DNA of 64,000 nt from Candidatus Gastranaerophilales bacterium (GCA_016280955.1 JAEEHV010000066.1:1-64000); one strand, 5' to 3'. Positions 15,475-23,029 are shown, counted from the stretch's first letter. Numbers and translations are program-made. Notes: generated by a model not told the origin, from the sequence alone.

Positions 15475-15990
15475 ATGGAAATGGATTTATATAAACGTGT
15501 CAGAATTTTAATGAGCCTAACCAATACAACTAACAAAGCATTAGCGTTATCTATCGGTGCAAATCAGAATGGATTTCCGCAGAAATTAAAGAATGGTAGA
15601 CTAACTATATTAGAAAAGAAAACCATAGCAAGGGCGGCAAATTCCGAGTTTATCGCAAAGTTTGTGTTTTCTGACGGAAAAGAAATAACAGGGGATAGCC
15701 TAAAAGAAATTTTAGAAAAATCTGCTGATTCCGTAGGAATGTCAATGCGCCGATTAGCGTATGAGTTCCGAGTGGTAAAAGACGGTATGAAAATCAAAAC
15801 GCAGAAATTGTCTGATTCAGAATTAGAAAATGTGTTTGAAGCGTTAGGTATTAAAAACGTGTTTTTCAATTTTTATTCATCACGATTAAAAAATGACAAG
15901 TTCACGGATTCCGAGATAGAACAACTTGCAGTGATTCTTGGAGCTGAATATCAAAACTATTTCATTTTATCCGACGGAAGTAAGATATAA
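15475..15990 (+). CDS. tandem HTH-like regulator, 171 aa
   Basis: ATG 15475 has AGAGGTGATTTT upstream. The protein looks like repeats of an XRE-type helix-turn-helix: LALSIGANQNGFPQKLKNGRLT then AKFVFSDGKEI, and later RRLAYEF ... DSEIEQLAVILGAEYQNYFILSDGSKI. The shared ending (F)xFxLSDGxxI marks the repeats. The same layout occurs in the 16948 protein. Being transcribed rightward from its own promoter against the early operons, it is a candidate master regulator of the repeated early promoters (inference). Confidence 0.7.
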   Translation: MEMDLYKRVRILMSLTNTTNKALALSIGANQNGFPQKLKNGRLTILEKKTIARAANSEFIAKFVFSDGKEITGDSLKEILEKSADSVGMSMRRLAYEFRVVKDGMKIKTQKLSDSELENVFEALGIKNVFFNFYSSRLKNDKFTDSEIEQLAVILGAEYQNYFILSDGSKI

Positions 15991-16016
15991 TCTTTTTAGG
16001 TTATATCTTATTTTTT
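15982..16016 (+). terminator. terminator of the regulator gene
   Basis: AAGATATAA ... TTATATCTT stem followed by ATTTTTT, overlapping the stop codon. Confidence 0.85.
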
Positions 16017-16026
16017 ACAAAAGCTC

Positions 16027-16055
16027 TTGACATATAACAAGCTATATGCTATACT
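16027..16055 (+). promoter_or_regulatory. early-type promoter on the plus strand
   Basis: TTGACA (16027-16032), spacer TATAACAAGCTATATGC (17 nt, same dyad as the minus-strand set), TATACT (16050-16055). Followed by CATTAGAATCTTGTATAAAG, the shared leader element. Confidence 0.9.
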
Positions 16056-16108
16056 ATATATAGTAAGAACGCATTAGAATCTTGTATAAAGTTAGGAGTA
16101 GTGATTAT

Positions 16109-16822
16109 ATGTTTATCGGTCAACCAAAAGACAAAATCAATTTAGATGTTAAAATGATAGCACGATTCTATATTCCAAGTCCTTTTGGGTATCGGCAGGA
16201 GCAAACAGTATATAAGTTTTCTGATGATAACGGTAATATCCTCTGTTGGAAAACAAGCGGCGTAATTAACACTGATAAATGTGATAATTACAACGAACGT
16301 CGCGGATTGAGAATAGGCGATAAGCTGAACATATCAGCGGTAGTCAAAGAACATTACACATACCGCGACGAAGAAACAACAAGCATAATCAGGGTGAAAT
16401 GTAACCACGTTATTGAAGAAGCATTGAGCAAGGCTGAACGCGACGAGATAAAACGCAATGAGCAGCTTGCTACATTAAAAGACGGCGATTTTCTTTATCC
16501 TATGCCGTATAAGCAGTACAAGGAGCACTATTCAGATTGTGAAACGCTGACTGGTACATACAAGGATAGAGATGATAAAGGTCGTATGACTCACGCAACT
16601 ATCACGGTTATCATTCGTGAAGGTCGGTTGAAAAATTCAGGTACAAGATTCCAACATTACAGCGGTTATCAGTTCACCAACGAAAACGGAAAATATGTTG
16701 TCTATCGAGCTGTCAGCGAAGAAAACGCCTTGAAAAGATGTCAAAAAGAAAATCCAAATCATACTTGGGAATGTACAAAGATTTATAATTATCGTCATAT
16801 GTCAGGTAGATTATCTTGGTAA
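16109..16822 (+). CDS. hypothetical protein, possible OB-like N-domain, 237 aa
   Basis: ATG 16109 with AGGAG upstream. Residues 1-110 are beta-rich (DKINLDVKMIARFYIPS, YKFSDDNGNILCWKTSG, LRIGDKLNISAVVKEHYTY), resembling an OB-fold; the C-terminal part is helical then basic. Phage proteins with a DxxGNxxxWxTSG stretch are common and unassigned. The only gene on the plus strand of the left arm controlled by the early-type promoter. Confidence 0.65.
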   Translation: MFIGQPKDKINLDVKMIARFYIPSPFGYRQEQTVYKFSDDNGNILCWKTSGVINTDKCDNYNERRGLRIGDKLNISAVVKEHYTYRDEETTSIIRVKCNHVIEEALSKAERDEIKRNEQLATLKDGDFLYPMPYKQYKEHYSDCETLTGTYKDRDDKGRMTHATITVIIREGRLKNSGTRFQHYSGYQFTNENGKYVVYRAVSEENALKRCQKENPNHTWECTKIYNYRHMSGRLSW

Positions 16823-16829
16823 AACAAAA

Positions 16830-16859
16830 GGCGCGGTTAATTCCGCGCCGATTCTTTTT
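16830..16859 (+). terminator. terminator of the 16109 gene
   Basis: GGCGCGG-TTAATT-CCGCGCC followed by GATTCTTTTT. Confidence 0.9.
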
Positions 16860-16869
16860 GCTTGCCAAA

Positions 16870-16947
16870 TTTTTATAGTTTTGCAAAATGATATTTTCCT
16901 GTTCTGATTTCAGAATTATTTGATTTTTCAAAATGCAAATTTTCTGG
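16870..16947. repeat. AAAAT-N4-ATTTT repeats, 2 copies
   Basis: TTTTGCAAAATGATATTTTC at 16878 and TTTTTCAAAATGCAAATTTT at 16925. They lie between two convergent transcription units, so here they are not upstream of a visible promoter. Confidence 0.75.
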
Positions 16948-17355
16948 TTATAGTTCCATTCCATTGAGGGTATATCTTTCCTCATAAATCGCTTCGCATT
17001 TGCTGGCTATGTCTTGCAGTTCATCATATGTGAATTTTCCGTTGTTGATTTTTAGCGAGGCGTTTTGTTTTGTTCCTGATACAATAGCGGTTTGGGATAA
17101 GCCTTTAGCCGCCAAGAGCTTTTTAATCATTTCCGTAAAGGTCGGAGCTGTTATCACCTGATTACAAATCTTGAATTGGCTGATAAGTTCCACGCCGAGA
17201 GCCTGTGTGATAGTGTCAAGTAGCGGTTTCCTCTGGTTTTCGGATTCCAATAAATAGGTTAGTTGTCTATATGTGATTCCGCATTTTTCGCTTAATACAT
17301 TCTTTTTGATTTCAGTGATTGCAATAGCTTTCTTTAGTTTCATTGTTCTATACAC
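16948..17355 (-). CDS. tandem HTH-like regulator, 135 aa
   Basis: Two helix-turn-helix-like halves: KNVLSEKCGITYRQLTYLLE with ALGVELISQFKI, and KLLAAKGLSQTAIVSG TKQNASLKIN with ASKCEAIYEERYTLNGMEL. The arrangement mirrors the 15475 protein, suggesting divergence from a common duplicated XRE ancestor. I keep GTG 17355 as start (AGAGATGATTATTT upstream); ATG 17343 is an alternative with worse spacing. No early-type promoter precedes it; it may be read from the 17485 unit. Confidence 0.65.
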   Translation of the reverse strand: MYRTMKLKKAIAITEIKKNVLSEKCGITYRQLTYLLESENQRKPLLDTITQALGVELISQFKICNQVITAPTFTEMIKKLLAAKGLSQTAIVSGTKQNASLKINNGKFTYDELQDIASKCEAIYEERYTLNGMEL

Positions 17356-17370
17356 AAATAATCATCTCTT

Positions 17371-17440
17371 TTCAAAATAAGAATTTCTTGGTATGATGTG
17401 TCTGATTTCTTTGATTTTTCAAAATGTAGATTTTCTGGCA
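17371..17440. repeat. AAAAT-N4-ATTTT repeats, 2 copies
   Basis: Copies at 17371-17393 and 17413-17437, about 43 bp apart, between the 17454 terminator and the HTH gene. Confidence 0.8.
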
Positions 17441-17453
17441 AGGTTAAAATGCT

Positions 17454-17475
17454 GCCCGTCGATTTCTCAACGGGC
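17454..17475 (-). terminator. hairpin after the 17485 gene
   Basis: GCCCGT ... ACGGGC stem. The U-run is better on the plus strand (TATATTTTTTT) than on the minus strand, so termination of the leftward message may be partial. Confidence 0.55.
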
Positions 17476-17484
17476 TATATTTTT

Positions 17485-17724
17485 TTATAAGAGTATGGAT
17501 TCTACGCCATTTTTCAATACGGCACTTAAAGCATAAACGTCACCATTTGCCTTACCTTTTTCGCAATAACCTTCAACGGCTGCGAGAGCTTGTTCAAAAA
17601 TTGGTGTGTCCCCGATATACTCACGTTTTCCTGTCGGGGTGTTAGGGCATTTGAAAATACGATAATATTTGATTTCCGCTTTTTGTTCTTCAGTAAGCTC
17701 ATATAATGGTTTTCTGTTTTTCAT
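17485..17724 (-). CDS. hypothetical protein, 79 aa
   Basis: Last gene of the 18520 unit. Helical N-terminus with YYRIFKCPNTPTGKREYIGD, then EQALAAVEGYCEKGK. No family recognised. Confidence 0.65.
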   Translation of the reverse strand: MKNRKPLYELTEEQKAEIKYYRIFKCPNTPTGKREYIGDTPIFEQALAAVEGYCEKGKANGDVYALSAVLKNGVESILL

Positions 17725-17740
17725 TTTATATACCTCTTAT

Positions 17741-17902
17741 TTAATCATCTTCGTCTATGTCGTCAATTTCTAAACGAGTTACATCTAATTCGCCTTCCCA
17801 ACCATCAGGAAATAAAGCGTCTAAAATTTCCGATTCGCTATTGCCTTCTGTGTACAAATCGTTAAAGTAGATTTTTAATCGAATAGTTCCACCAACATAC
17901 AT
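17741..17902 (-). CDS. hypothetical acidic protein, 53 aa
   Basis: ATG 17902 preceded by AGGAGGTTTCAAT. Sequence MYVGGTIRLKIYFNDLYTEG ends in an acid run (EIDDIDEDD). Unknown. Confidence 0.55.
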   Translation of the reverse strand: MYVGGTIRLKIYFNDLYTEGNSESEILDALFPDGWEGELDVTRLEIDDIDEDD

Positions 17903-17947
17903 ATTGAAACCTCCTATATTTCTATTCCGTATGATTATATTAGTATT

Positions 17948-18085
17948 TCATATTTCAGGTAAGAAATCAGATATGCTCATTCCATGTGCTTTCCACGGCG
18001 CGCTTGGGGAGTAATCATCATCTTCATTTTCAATTTCGTTAATCATGTGTTCGTCGTTTGTTGTGTCAAATTCTATTGCAAACAT
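17948..18085 (-). CDS. hypothetical acidic protein, 45 aa
   Basis: ATG 18085 to TGA 17948; GAGGTAATTAA upstream. Acidic first half (NEIENEDDDYSPS) and a short hydrophobic end. Between two coding neighbours on the same strand and in the same operon. Confidence 0.5.
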   Translation of the reverse strand: MFAIEFDTTNDEHMINEIENEDDDYSPSAPWKAHGMSISDFLPEI

Positions 18086-18094
18086 TTAATTACC

Positions 18095-18478
18095 TCATTC
18101 CAATGTGAAAACAAAATCATATAATTTCTTGTAAAAATTTTCTCCAGTTCCAGTTGGTACATATCCTGCAACGTATGAATTTAATTCGTTTATCCATTCA
18201 CAAATAAAATCTTCGTTGTCTTTGTAGCCACGCGCCCATTCCGATTTTGTGAACGCTTTGAATTTGTCAAAGTTATTCAGAATTAAATTTGTCCAATCGC
18301 AAGTAGCAGAATTATCAAACGCTCTGATTACATCAACTTTCTTTGCAAGTTCCATACAAAAGCGGTCGTAATCGTCCTCTACATTATCAATATAACACAT
18401 TGTCACGGAATAGTCAAAGTCTATATCGTAACAATCGTAACCGCTTTGGGTAACTTTTTGTAGCTCATATAACTTCAT
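18095..18478 (-). CDS. hypothetical protein, 127 aa
   Basis: Opens MKLYELQKVTQSGYDCYDID, the opening seen in many small gut-phage proteins of unknown role, followed by a helical C-terminus with ICEWINELNSYVAGYVPTG. First gene of the 18520 unit. Confidence 0.7.
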   Translation of the reverse strand: MKLYELQKVTQSGYDCYDIDFDYSVTMCYIDNVEDDYDRFCMELAKKVDVIRAFDNSATCDWTNLILNNFDKFKAFTKSEWARGYKDNEDFICEWINELNSYVAGYVPTGTGENFYKKLYDFVFTLE

Positions 18479-18519
18479 ATTATGCTCCTTTCTGTGTGAT
18501 TCCTTTACTTTACATACTT

Positions 18520-18548
18520 ATTATATCATATAAATTGTATAAAGTCAA
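18520..18548 (-). promoter_or_regulatory. early promoter, unit 18478-17485
   Basis: TTGACT (18548-18543), 17-nt spacer TTATACAATTTATATGA, TATAAT (18525-18520). Confidence 0.85.
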
Positions 18549-18559
18549 GTGATTTTGTA

Positions 18560-18642
18560 AATATTATAATTTTTTAATATGCTGATTTTCTGGTGACTCA
18601 TACCAAGCATTTGTGAGTTTGAAAAATGAAGTTTTCATGTGA
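18560..18642. repeat. AAAAT-N4-ATTTT repeats, 2 copies
   Basis: A promoter-proximal copy (about 18570-18594) and one with the opposite inner bases (TTTGAAAAATGAAGTTTTC at 18618). Confidence 0.7.
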
Positions 18643-18655
18643 TGATATAAGATAA

Positions 18656-18679
18656 GGCTTGCCACTTTCGCAGCAAGCC
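18656..18679 (-). terminator. terminator after the 18704 gene
   Basis: GGCTTGC ... GCAAGCC stem, then TTATCTTAT on the minus strand. Confidence 0.8.
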
Positions 18680-18703
18680 AAATCAAGGGAGAATGAAAAG
18701 TAG

Positions 18704-18895
18704 TTAGCTGTTATCATACATTTCTGAAAAGAGTTTTAGTTCTGCGGTCAATCCTTCGGGTGTGCTTGCAAACTTCCTCAACCAAGTATCAAAGTGATAG
18801 GTTAAATAGCTTTCAAAATTATTGAGGCTATCTTCATCTGCGGCTAATTTTCTAATTGCATTACATAATTCTTGCGCTAATTCTTCGTATTTCAT
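18704..18895 (-). CDS. hypothetical protein, 63 aa
   Basis: Helical protein MKYEELAQELCNAIRKLAAD with HFDTWLRKFAS and a C-terminal ELKLFSEMYDNS. TAGGAGGATAAA upstream. Unknown. Confidence 0.65.
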   Translation of the reverse strand: MKYEELAQELCNAIRKLAADEDSLNNFESYLTYHFDTWLRKFASTPEGLTAELKLFSEMYDNS

Positions 18896-18904
18896 TTTAT
18901 CCTC

Positions 18905-19084
18905 CTAACAGAATTTCACGTTAAATGTCTTTTCGATTTTTAGTGAGTCAGCGGTAACATAATCTCCGACGATTCTATCACCGATAAAAAGGTTTCCGCG
19001 ATATACGCAATCCAAATCACTAAATGAGCAAGTTATCTTTGTGATTTCGTCAAGGCTGTTTCCGTACCACATATCAATTTTCAT
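18905..19084 (-). CDS. hypothetical protein, 59 aa
   Basis: ATG 19084 (MKIDMWYGNSLDEI) with AGAGGTG 9 nt upstream; the GTG 12 nt earlier is nearly on that site. Beta-rich, with SDLDCVYRGNLFIGDRIVGD. Unknown. Confidence 0.65.
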   Translation of the reverse strand: MKIDMWYGNSLDEITKITCSFSDLDCVYRGNLFIGDRIVGDYVTADSLKIEKTFNVKFC

Positions 19085-19127
19085 TTTCTTTTTCACCTCT
19101 TATCAACTCCTTTTCTGATTTGTCTTT

Positions 19128-19156
19128 ATTATACCATATAACAAGCTATAAGTCAA
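19128..19156 (-). promoter_or_regulatory. early promoter, unit 19084-18704
   Basis: TTGACT (19156-19151), spacer TATAGCTTGTTATATGG, TATAAT (19133-19128). Confidence 0.9.
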
Positions 19157-19169
19157 TATAAAATGCAAA

Positions 19170-19298
19170 ATTTATAATTTTTTAATATCGGATTTTTCTG
19201 GTGAGATTTTCCGATAAATTATGATTTTTCAAAATTCAAATAAATTGGTAGGGGAGTGCCAAGAATTTATAATTTTCCAAAATAAAAATTTCTTGTAT
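19170..19298. repeat. AAAAT-N4-ATTTT repeats, 3 copies
   Basis: Copies near 19180-19202, 19221-19245 and 19270-19294, spaced 45-50 bp, upstream of the 19128 promoter. Confidence 0.8.
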
Positions 19299-19340
19299 TG
19301 CTAATACAGAAAATCTTGATATTAAAAAATGATGATAAAA

Positions 19341-19372
19341 TGAAAAGAGGATAACCATTTCTGATTATCCTC
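19341..19372 (-). terminator. terminator of the 21.0-19.4 kb unit
   Basis: GAGGATAA ... TTATCCTC stem followed on the minus strand by TTTTCATTTTATC; it overlaps the last gene's stop. Confidence 0.85.
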
Positions 19373-19764
19373 TAATTCCTGTCGGGTAATTCCTGCGCCC
19401 ATTTTGTCAAGATTTCAAGATATTTTGTTTTCTCAGTTTCAAATTTATCCTTGTCTTTTTCCTTTATTAAGTGTTCGATTGCCTTTTCTTTCTTGCTGTA
19501 GGTGAAGCCTTCGGGCGGCGTGAGGTTATAGTCTATGCCAAAAGTTACATACATATTCAAGCTGTTGTAATAATGAGTTTCACAACAACTGATTGTTGTA
19601 TAGTTCTTTTGGTTTAGGGTTCTGATGATTTCCTGCATACGTTCGTCAATGAAGATAAGCTGCCACGGTGGATATATTTTACAAGTGCATTTATTAACCT
19701 GATTAAAACAATGAGGGCAAACATACTTAAAATAATCTGCTTTTTTCCGTCTAATAATAATCAC
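19372..19764 (-). CDS. zinc-binding TYW3-like small protein, 130 aa
   Basis: N-terminal CPHCFNQVNKCTC zinc motif, then FIDERMQEIIRTLNQKNYTTISCCETHYY and YVTFGI. The LNxKxYxTxxSCxxH arrangement is like that of TYW3-type/phage proteins in which a Cys and His follow a short strand; here GH is TH. Substrate unknown; I give the resemblance only as a hint. Confidence 0.6.
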   Translation of the reverse strand: MIIIRRKKADYFKYVCPHCFNQVNKCTCKIYPPWQLIFIDERMQEIIRTLNQKNYTTISCCETHYYNSLNMYVTFGIDYNLTPPEGFTYSKKEKAIEHLIKEKDKDKFETEKTKYLEILTKWAQELPDRN

Positions 19765-19985
19765 TCCTCCTCAAATTCATAGTCATATCGCTCTTTCAAA
19801 TTTTCTTCTGCTGTGTCGTAAACTGCTTGAATATCGGATTTGATAAGTCCTGATTCTTCGATTGCGTAAATAAGCTCTTTTGCAATATCGCGCATTTCGT
19901 CTTTTGTGAGTTCTGAATACTTTTCATAATCAGTAAGAAAAGAAAATCCTTTGCCGTTCTTTAATGCTTCGATAAATTGTTTCAT
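19761..19985 (-). CDS. hypothetical helical acidic protein, 74 aa
   Basis: ATG 19985, GGAGG upstream, 4-nt overlap with the next gene. Almost all helix with an acidic tail (ENLKERYDYEFEEE). Unknown. Confidence 0.65.
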   Translation of the reverse strand: MKQFIEALKNGKGFSFLTDYEKYSELTKDEMRDIAKELIYAIEESGLIKSDIQAVYDTAEENLKERYDYEFEEE

Positions 19986-20028
19986 TTTTAGTCCTCCATT
20001 TAGTTTTGATTTATTATATCATTTTCTG

Positions 20029-20502
20029 TCAAGCTGTGCAAGGGTTATATTGATTAAATTCTGTCGGGTCGTGTACTGATTTCTTCAGCGCGTCCCTTAA
20101 ATGGTCTGTAGGGATTCCGAAGTCGTGGCAACCTTCTACAATACCGTAGAAATAATCCGCTGACGGTGAGTATCTACCTTTTCTATCCTGCGCCATAACA
20201 TATACGATTGCTTCAACTTCCTTGCCGTCCTCCGTCTTTACAGTCACGGTTTCCCTGATATAATAGCGCGGATAACCTTCGTACATATCAAGCCTGCGCC
20301 ATTCTGTAGGGTCGATTTCCCAAAGGGCAACGGGTACAACGTCGTTGTGATTCCCTGTCGGGATAACATCAGCGTGATAGTTGAATACAAGCTCGTAGCC
20401 GTGCAAGTATGCTTTGCCGATTGGCTTGGATTTCGGGCAACGGTATTCCATTTGATTTAGGTTCATATTTGAGCCGTATGCTACATATAGATTAGTTTTC
20501 AT
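20029..20502 (-). CDS. gamma-glutamylcyclotransferase-like protein, 157 aa
   Basis: YGSNMN at residues 9-14 and a catalytic-type Glu in LDMYEGYPRYY (about residue 76) fit the GGCT/AIG2 fold, as does YVMAQDRKG for the later strand. Such enzymes cyclise gamma-glutamyl amines (glutathione breakdown, ChaC-like, or butirosin BtrG-like). Phage copies are common in Bacillota, with unknown substrate. Complete length for the small bacterial type. Confidence 0.85.
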   Translation of the reverse strand: MKTNLYVAYGSNMNLNQMEYRCPKSKPIGKAYLHGYELVFNYHADVIPTGNHNDVVPVALWEIDPTEWRRLDMYEGYPRYYIRETVTVKTEDGKEVEAIVYVMAQDRKGRYSPSADYFYGIVEGCHDFGIPTDHLRDALKKSVHDPTEFNQYNPCTA

Positions 20503-20524
20503 AAATCAAATCCTCCTTTTATCG

Positions 20525-20758
20525 TCATTCATTTATGATTTTGAATACATCTTCGCCTTGAATTAAACCTAACTGTCTACCATTATCAAACTGACAATGG
20601 ATTGTTCCTATGCTGTCAACACACATAACAGTGCCTTTTGTATTCGGTGCAATAGGTCTTGGGTCGTTTCCCATTTCGATAAGTTCAATCCTCGTTCCTT
20701 TGGGGTATCTGCCTTGTATAACTTTTGCTCGTCTTGTAAGTCTATCCCATTCTGTCAT
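20525..20758 (-). CDS. DUF4314 protein, 77 aa
   Basis: ATG 20758 with AAAGGTGAATCAGAA before it. YPKGTRIELIEMGNDPRPI, GTVMCVDSIGTIHCQFDNG and LGLIQGEDVF match DUF4314, a small SH3-like barrel family common in Gram-positive mobile elements. Function unknown. Confidence 0.8.
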   Translation of the reverse strand: MTEWDRLTRRAKVIQGRYPKGTRIELIEMGNDPRPIAPNTKGTVMCVDSIGTIHCQFDNGRQLGLIQGEDVFKIINE

Positions 20759-20777
20759 TTCTGATTCACCTTTCTTT

Positions 20778-20984
20778 CTATAGCTTTGAGCAATCTCCCC
20801 AGCCTTCATTGTATCCTGCTGTATAGGCTTCTGCTAAAGCGTTCTTCAAGTCCCAAACGGCAATGTCAAGAAAATCCTCGTCATCATTGCCTTTGGTTTC
20901 AAAGTCCTTGCGATAACCTTCTTTGAAACAGAAGATTGTTTGTTTTGCGATTTCTAACAACTTGTCGTATAATTCTTTTTCCAT
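20778..20984 (-). CDS. hypothetical helical protein, 68 aa
   Basis: ATG 20984 with GGAGTGAACGGA upstream. Helical, with an AYTAGYNEGWGDC end that recalls many phage YxxGYxxG proteins. First gene of the 21014 unit. Unknown. Confidence 0.65.
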   Translation of the reverse strand: MEKELYDKLLEIAKQTIFCFKEGYRKDFETKGNDDEDFLDIAVWDLKNALAEAYTAGYNEGWGDCSKL

Positions 20985-21013
20985 TCCGTTCACTCCTTTA
21001 TTGATTTGTCTTT

Positions 21014-21042
21014 ATTATAGCAGATAGCAGCGGAAAAGTCAA
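21014..21042 (-). promoter_or_regulatory. early promoter, unit 20984-19372
   Basis: TTGACT (21042-21037), 17-nt spacer TTTCCGCTGCTATCTGC, TATAAT (21019-21014). Confidence 0.85.
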
Positions 21043-21054
21043 GCAAAAACGGAA

Positions 21055-21206
21055 AAATCTTAATTTTTTAATATTCAAAATTTAATCTTAATTTTTTAAT
21101 ATTCAAAATTTTTGGTATCACGCTGCCAATAATTTATAGTTTTCCAAAATGATAAATTATTGTTGCATTTGAAAAACTTAATTTTTGAAAATCAAAATTT
21201 TCTGGT
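21055..21206. repeat. AAAAT-N4-ATTTT repeats, 4 copies incl. a direct duplication
   Basis: The promoter-proximal block TCTTAATTTTTTAATATTCA is duplicated in tandem (21058-21083 and 21085-21115), followed by copies near 21133-21156 and 21181-21205. A recent local duplication of one repeat unit. Confidence 0.8.
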
Positions 21207-21210
21207 TAAG

Positions 21211-21240
21211 CAAAAAGAAACGCCGCCGAAGCAGCGTTTG
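21211..21240 (-). terminator. terminator after the 21257 gene
   Basis: ACGCTGC-TTCG-GCGGCGT stem followed by TTTCTTTTT on the minus strand. Confidence 0.85.
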
Positions 21241-21256
21241 TTTGATTGATTTATGC

Positions 21257-21532
21257 TTACATATCCTGATAGTCATACATACTCATTTCTGCCGACATCA
21301 GAGTTGCCAATATATCCAATGTTCTTGCTGAGTAAGCGTTCAACTTATAATCTGGTGTTCGGTCGCAATCCATATCGCTGCTGATTCGTCTGAGTTCTCT
21401 ACGCATATCCTCTGTGTGACGGCAACCAACATAATCAAAATCACTGGTTTTGTGATTGTTCAGAATGAGGTAGCATGAGATTATCGTTCTGTAAATATTG
21501 CTAATGTGTGTTTTCTTTTCGCTTCTTGTCAT
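21257..21532 (-). CDS. hypothetical helical protein, 91 aa
   Basis: All-helical protein (YRTIISCYLILNNHK, RRELRRISSDMDCDR, ARTLDILATLMSAEM). Unknown; the second gene of the 21988 unit. Confidence 0.65.
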   Translation of the reverse strand: MTRSEKKTHISNIYRTIISCYLILNNHKTSDFDYVGCRHTEDMRRELRRISSDMDCDRTPDYKLNAYSARTLDILATLMSAEMSMYDYQDM

Positions 21533-21556
21533 AATTAATGCACAACCTTTCTTTTA

Positions 21557-21958
21557 TTATTTCAGAATATAGCAATCAATAACTGTCAAAATCGGGCAAG
21601 CTCTCAACCTGTCAACTTCTTCCTCGTGCGCTAAATGTTTCTTGTAGGATTCCGATTCTCCCCATAATTCGTTGAATGTTTCCTCGTCCATATTTTCCTT
21701 GATTTTTTCATAGAAATTTGAAACGTGGTGAGGATAGAATAAATCGCCGTCTGAGTTGATATAGATATTACCTCTATATTTTTCTATTTCGTGCTTTTTT
21801 AACTGCGTATGAAGGTCAAACAATCTTCTTGGTGGCAACTGCATAATGTTTGTGATGTTCCTGATTACGCCTTTTGTTTTGAGATTTTCGCCTTTTACCG
21901 TCCAAGAATTACGGCTGATTTTTATGTTGTCTGTTGGTTTTATATCTGTGATTTTCAT
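21557..21958 (-). CDS. hypothetical protein, 133 aa
   Basis: AAAGGAGCTGATGAT precedes ATG 21958. Begins MKITDIKPTDNIKISRNSW, central NITNIMQLPPRRLFDLHTQL helix. No family recognised. Confidence 0.7.
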   Translation of the reverse strand: MKITDIKPTDNIKISRNSWTVKGENLKTKGVIRNITNIMQLPPRRLFDLHTQLKKHEIEKYRGNIYINSDGDLFYPHHVSNFYEKIKENMDEETFNELWGESESYKKHLAHEEEVDRLRACPILTVIDCYILK

Positions 21959-21987
21959 ATCATCAGCTCCTTTCTGATTACATACTT

Positions 21988-22016
21988 ATTATATCATATG
22001 GCTTGTTATAAGTCAA
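21988..22016 (-). promoter_or_regulatory. early promoter, unit 21958-21257
   Basis: TTGACT (22016-22011), spacer TATAACAAGCCATATGA, TATAAT (21993-21988). Confidence 0.9.
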
Positions 22017-22029
22017 GCGAAAACGCAAA

Positions 22030-22160
22030 AATCTTTATTTTTTAATATTGAAATTTTCTGTCATTCAGATTCCAATATTATGTGATTTTCAAAAATCATT
22101 TATTCCTGTATCTGTTATCAAATATCTTTAATTTTGGAAAATAAAGATTTTTTGTATAGG
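22030..22160. repeat. AAAAT-N4-ATTTT repeats, 3 copies
   Basis: Copies near 22040-22063, 22083-22108 and 22132-22157, upstream of the 21988 promoter. Confidence 0.75.
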
Positions 22161-22162
22161 CA

Positions 22163-22193
22163 AATGAAAACGCCGCGATAATTCGCAGCGTTC
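22163..22193 (-). terminator. terminator after the 22205 gene
   Basis: AACGCTGCGA ... TCGCGGCGTT stem followed by TTCATTTG on the minus strand. Confidence 0.8.
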
Positions 22194-22204
22194 CATTTTA
22201 ACCT

Positions 22205-22807
22205 TTATTCAAAAATATCGCCGTCCTCGGTAAACCAATAATCATTCGCCTCGCAATATTCCTCTAAATCATCATCAGAAATTTCATAAAGGACTTCATA
22301 TCCCTGTGCTTTAAGTTTTCCGCAAAGCTGGCGCATATAGGCTTTTGCGTACTCATTGAATTTATCCAATGTTGAATAGGGAATAGAGCGATAATCGTAG
22401 GATTCCAAAGTTTCAACAATCCATTCGATATAATCAGCATATCCGCAAGTGCAATAATCGCCGTATTCAATATCGTAGCTACTGCCGAAGCGGTTAAAAA
22501 CGTGATTCAAAAAGCGGATTTCTTTAGCTGTAAATGGGTTCGGATATTCCTTTGTGAGCCGTTCGAGTAATTCATCTAAATAGATTCTGCCCTTGATGTT
22601 GAAGAAGTCACTCTGGCAATATCCCAATGAATAGCAAACTTGCAAGTTACTTTCAGGGAATAATGCTTCAAGCTGGTTTTCGCAATCCTCGGTGAAAAAG
22701 TCCACCAATGAGCAATCATCTAAATACCATTGTTTTACTTTTGCCTTTGCCTCGTCGTTTAATTCGTCGAAGCGGTAAACCTTGATTTCTTGTACCATTG
22801 TTTTCAT
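22205..22807 (-). CDS. hypothetical protein, 200 aa
   Basis: ATG 22807 follows GGAGGCATAAAT. The opening EIKVYRFDELNDEAKAKVKQ and the CYSLGYCQSDFFNIKG segment occur in a widespread phage/mobile-element family (annotated only as antitoxin-like or hypothetical in my memory). Acidic helical C-terminus. Sole gene of the 22857 unit; function unknown. Confidence 0.7.
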   Translation of the reverse strand: MKTMVQEIKVYRFDELNDEAKAKVKQWYLDDCSLVDFFTEDCENQLEALFPESNLQVCYSLGYCQSDFFNIKGRIYLDELLERLTKEYPNPFTAKEIRFLNHVFNRFGSSYDIEYGDYCTCGYADYIEWIVETLESYDYRSIPYSTLDKFNEYAKAYMRQLCGKLKAQGYEVLYEISDDDLEEYCEANDYWFTEDGDIFE

Positions 22808-22856
22808 ATTTATGCCTCCTTGTGAAGTGTGTTGTTTTCTGATTTCCTTTGTAAAT

Positions 22857-22885
22857 ATTATATCATATAGCAAGCCTAAAGTCAA
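22857..22885 (-). promoter_or_regulatory. early promoter, unit 22807-22205
   Basis: TTGACT (22885-22880), spacer TTAGGCTTGCTATATGA, TATAAT (22862-22857). Confidence 0.9.
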
Positions 22886-22904
22886 TAGAAAATGTTAAAA
22901 TCTT

Positions 22905-23022
22905 TATTTTTTAATATCGTGATTTTTTGTTAATATTCCGATTAAATTTGATTTTTCAAAATGGATATTTTCTGTCTATGGAGTGCAATTTTCTATGGTT
23001 TTTCAAAATCAAGATTTTTTGG
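22905..23022. repeat. AAAAT-N4-ATTTT repeats, 3 copies
   Basis: Copies near 22907-22930, 22950-22974 and 22997-23021, about 45 bp apart. Confidence 0.8.
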
Positions 23023-23029
23023 TAAGACA

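Noticed and set aside
19985-20045. Promoter-like TTGACA and TATAAT upstream of the 19761 gene
   Set aside because: The boxes are only 8 nt apart; the gene is served by the 21014 promoter.
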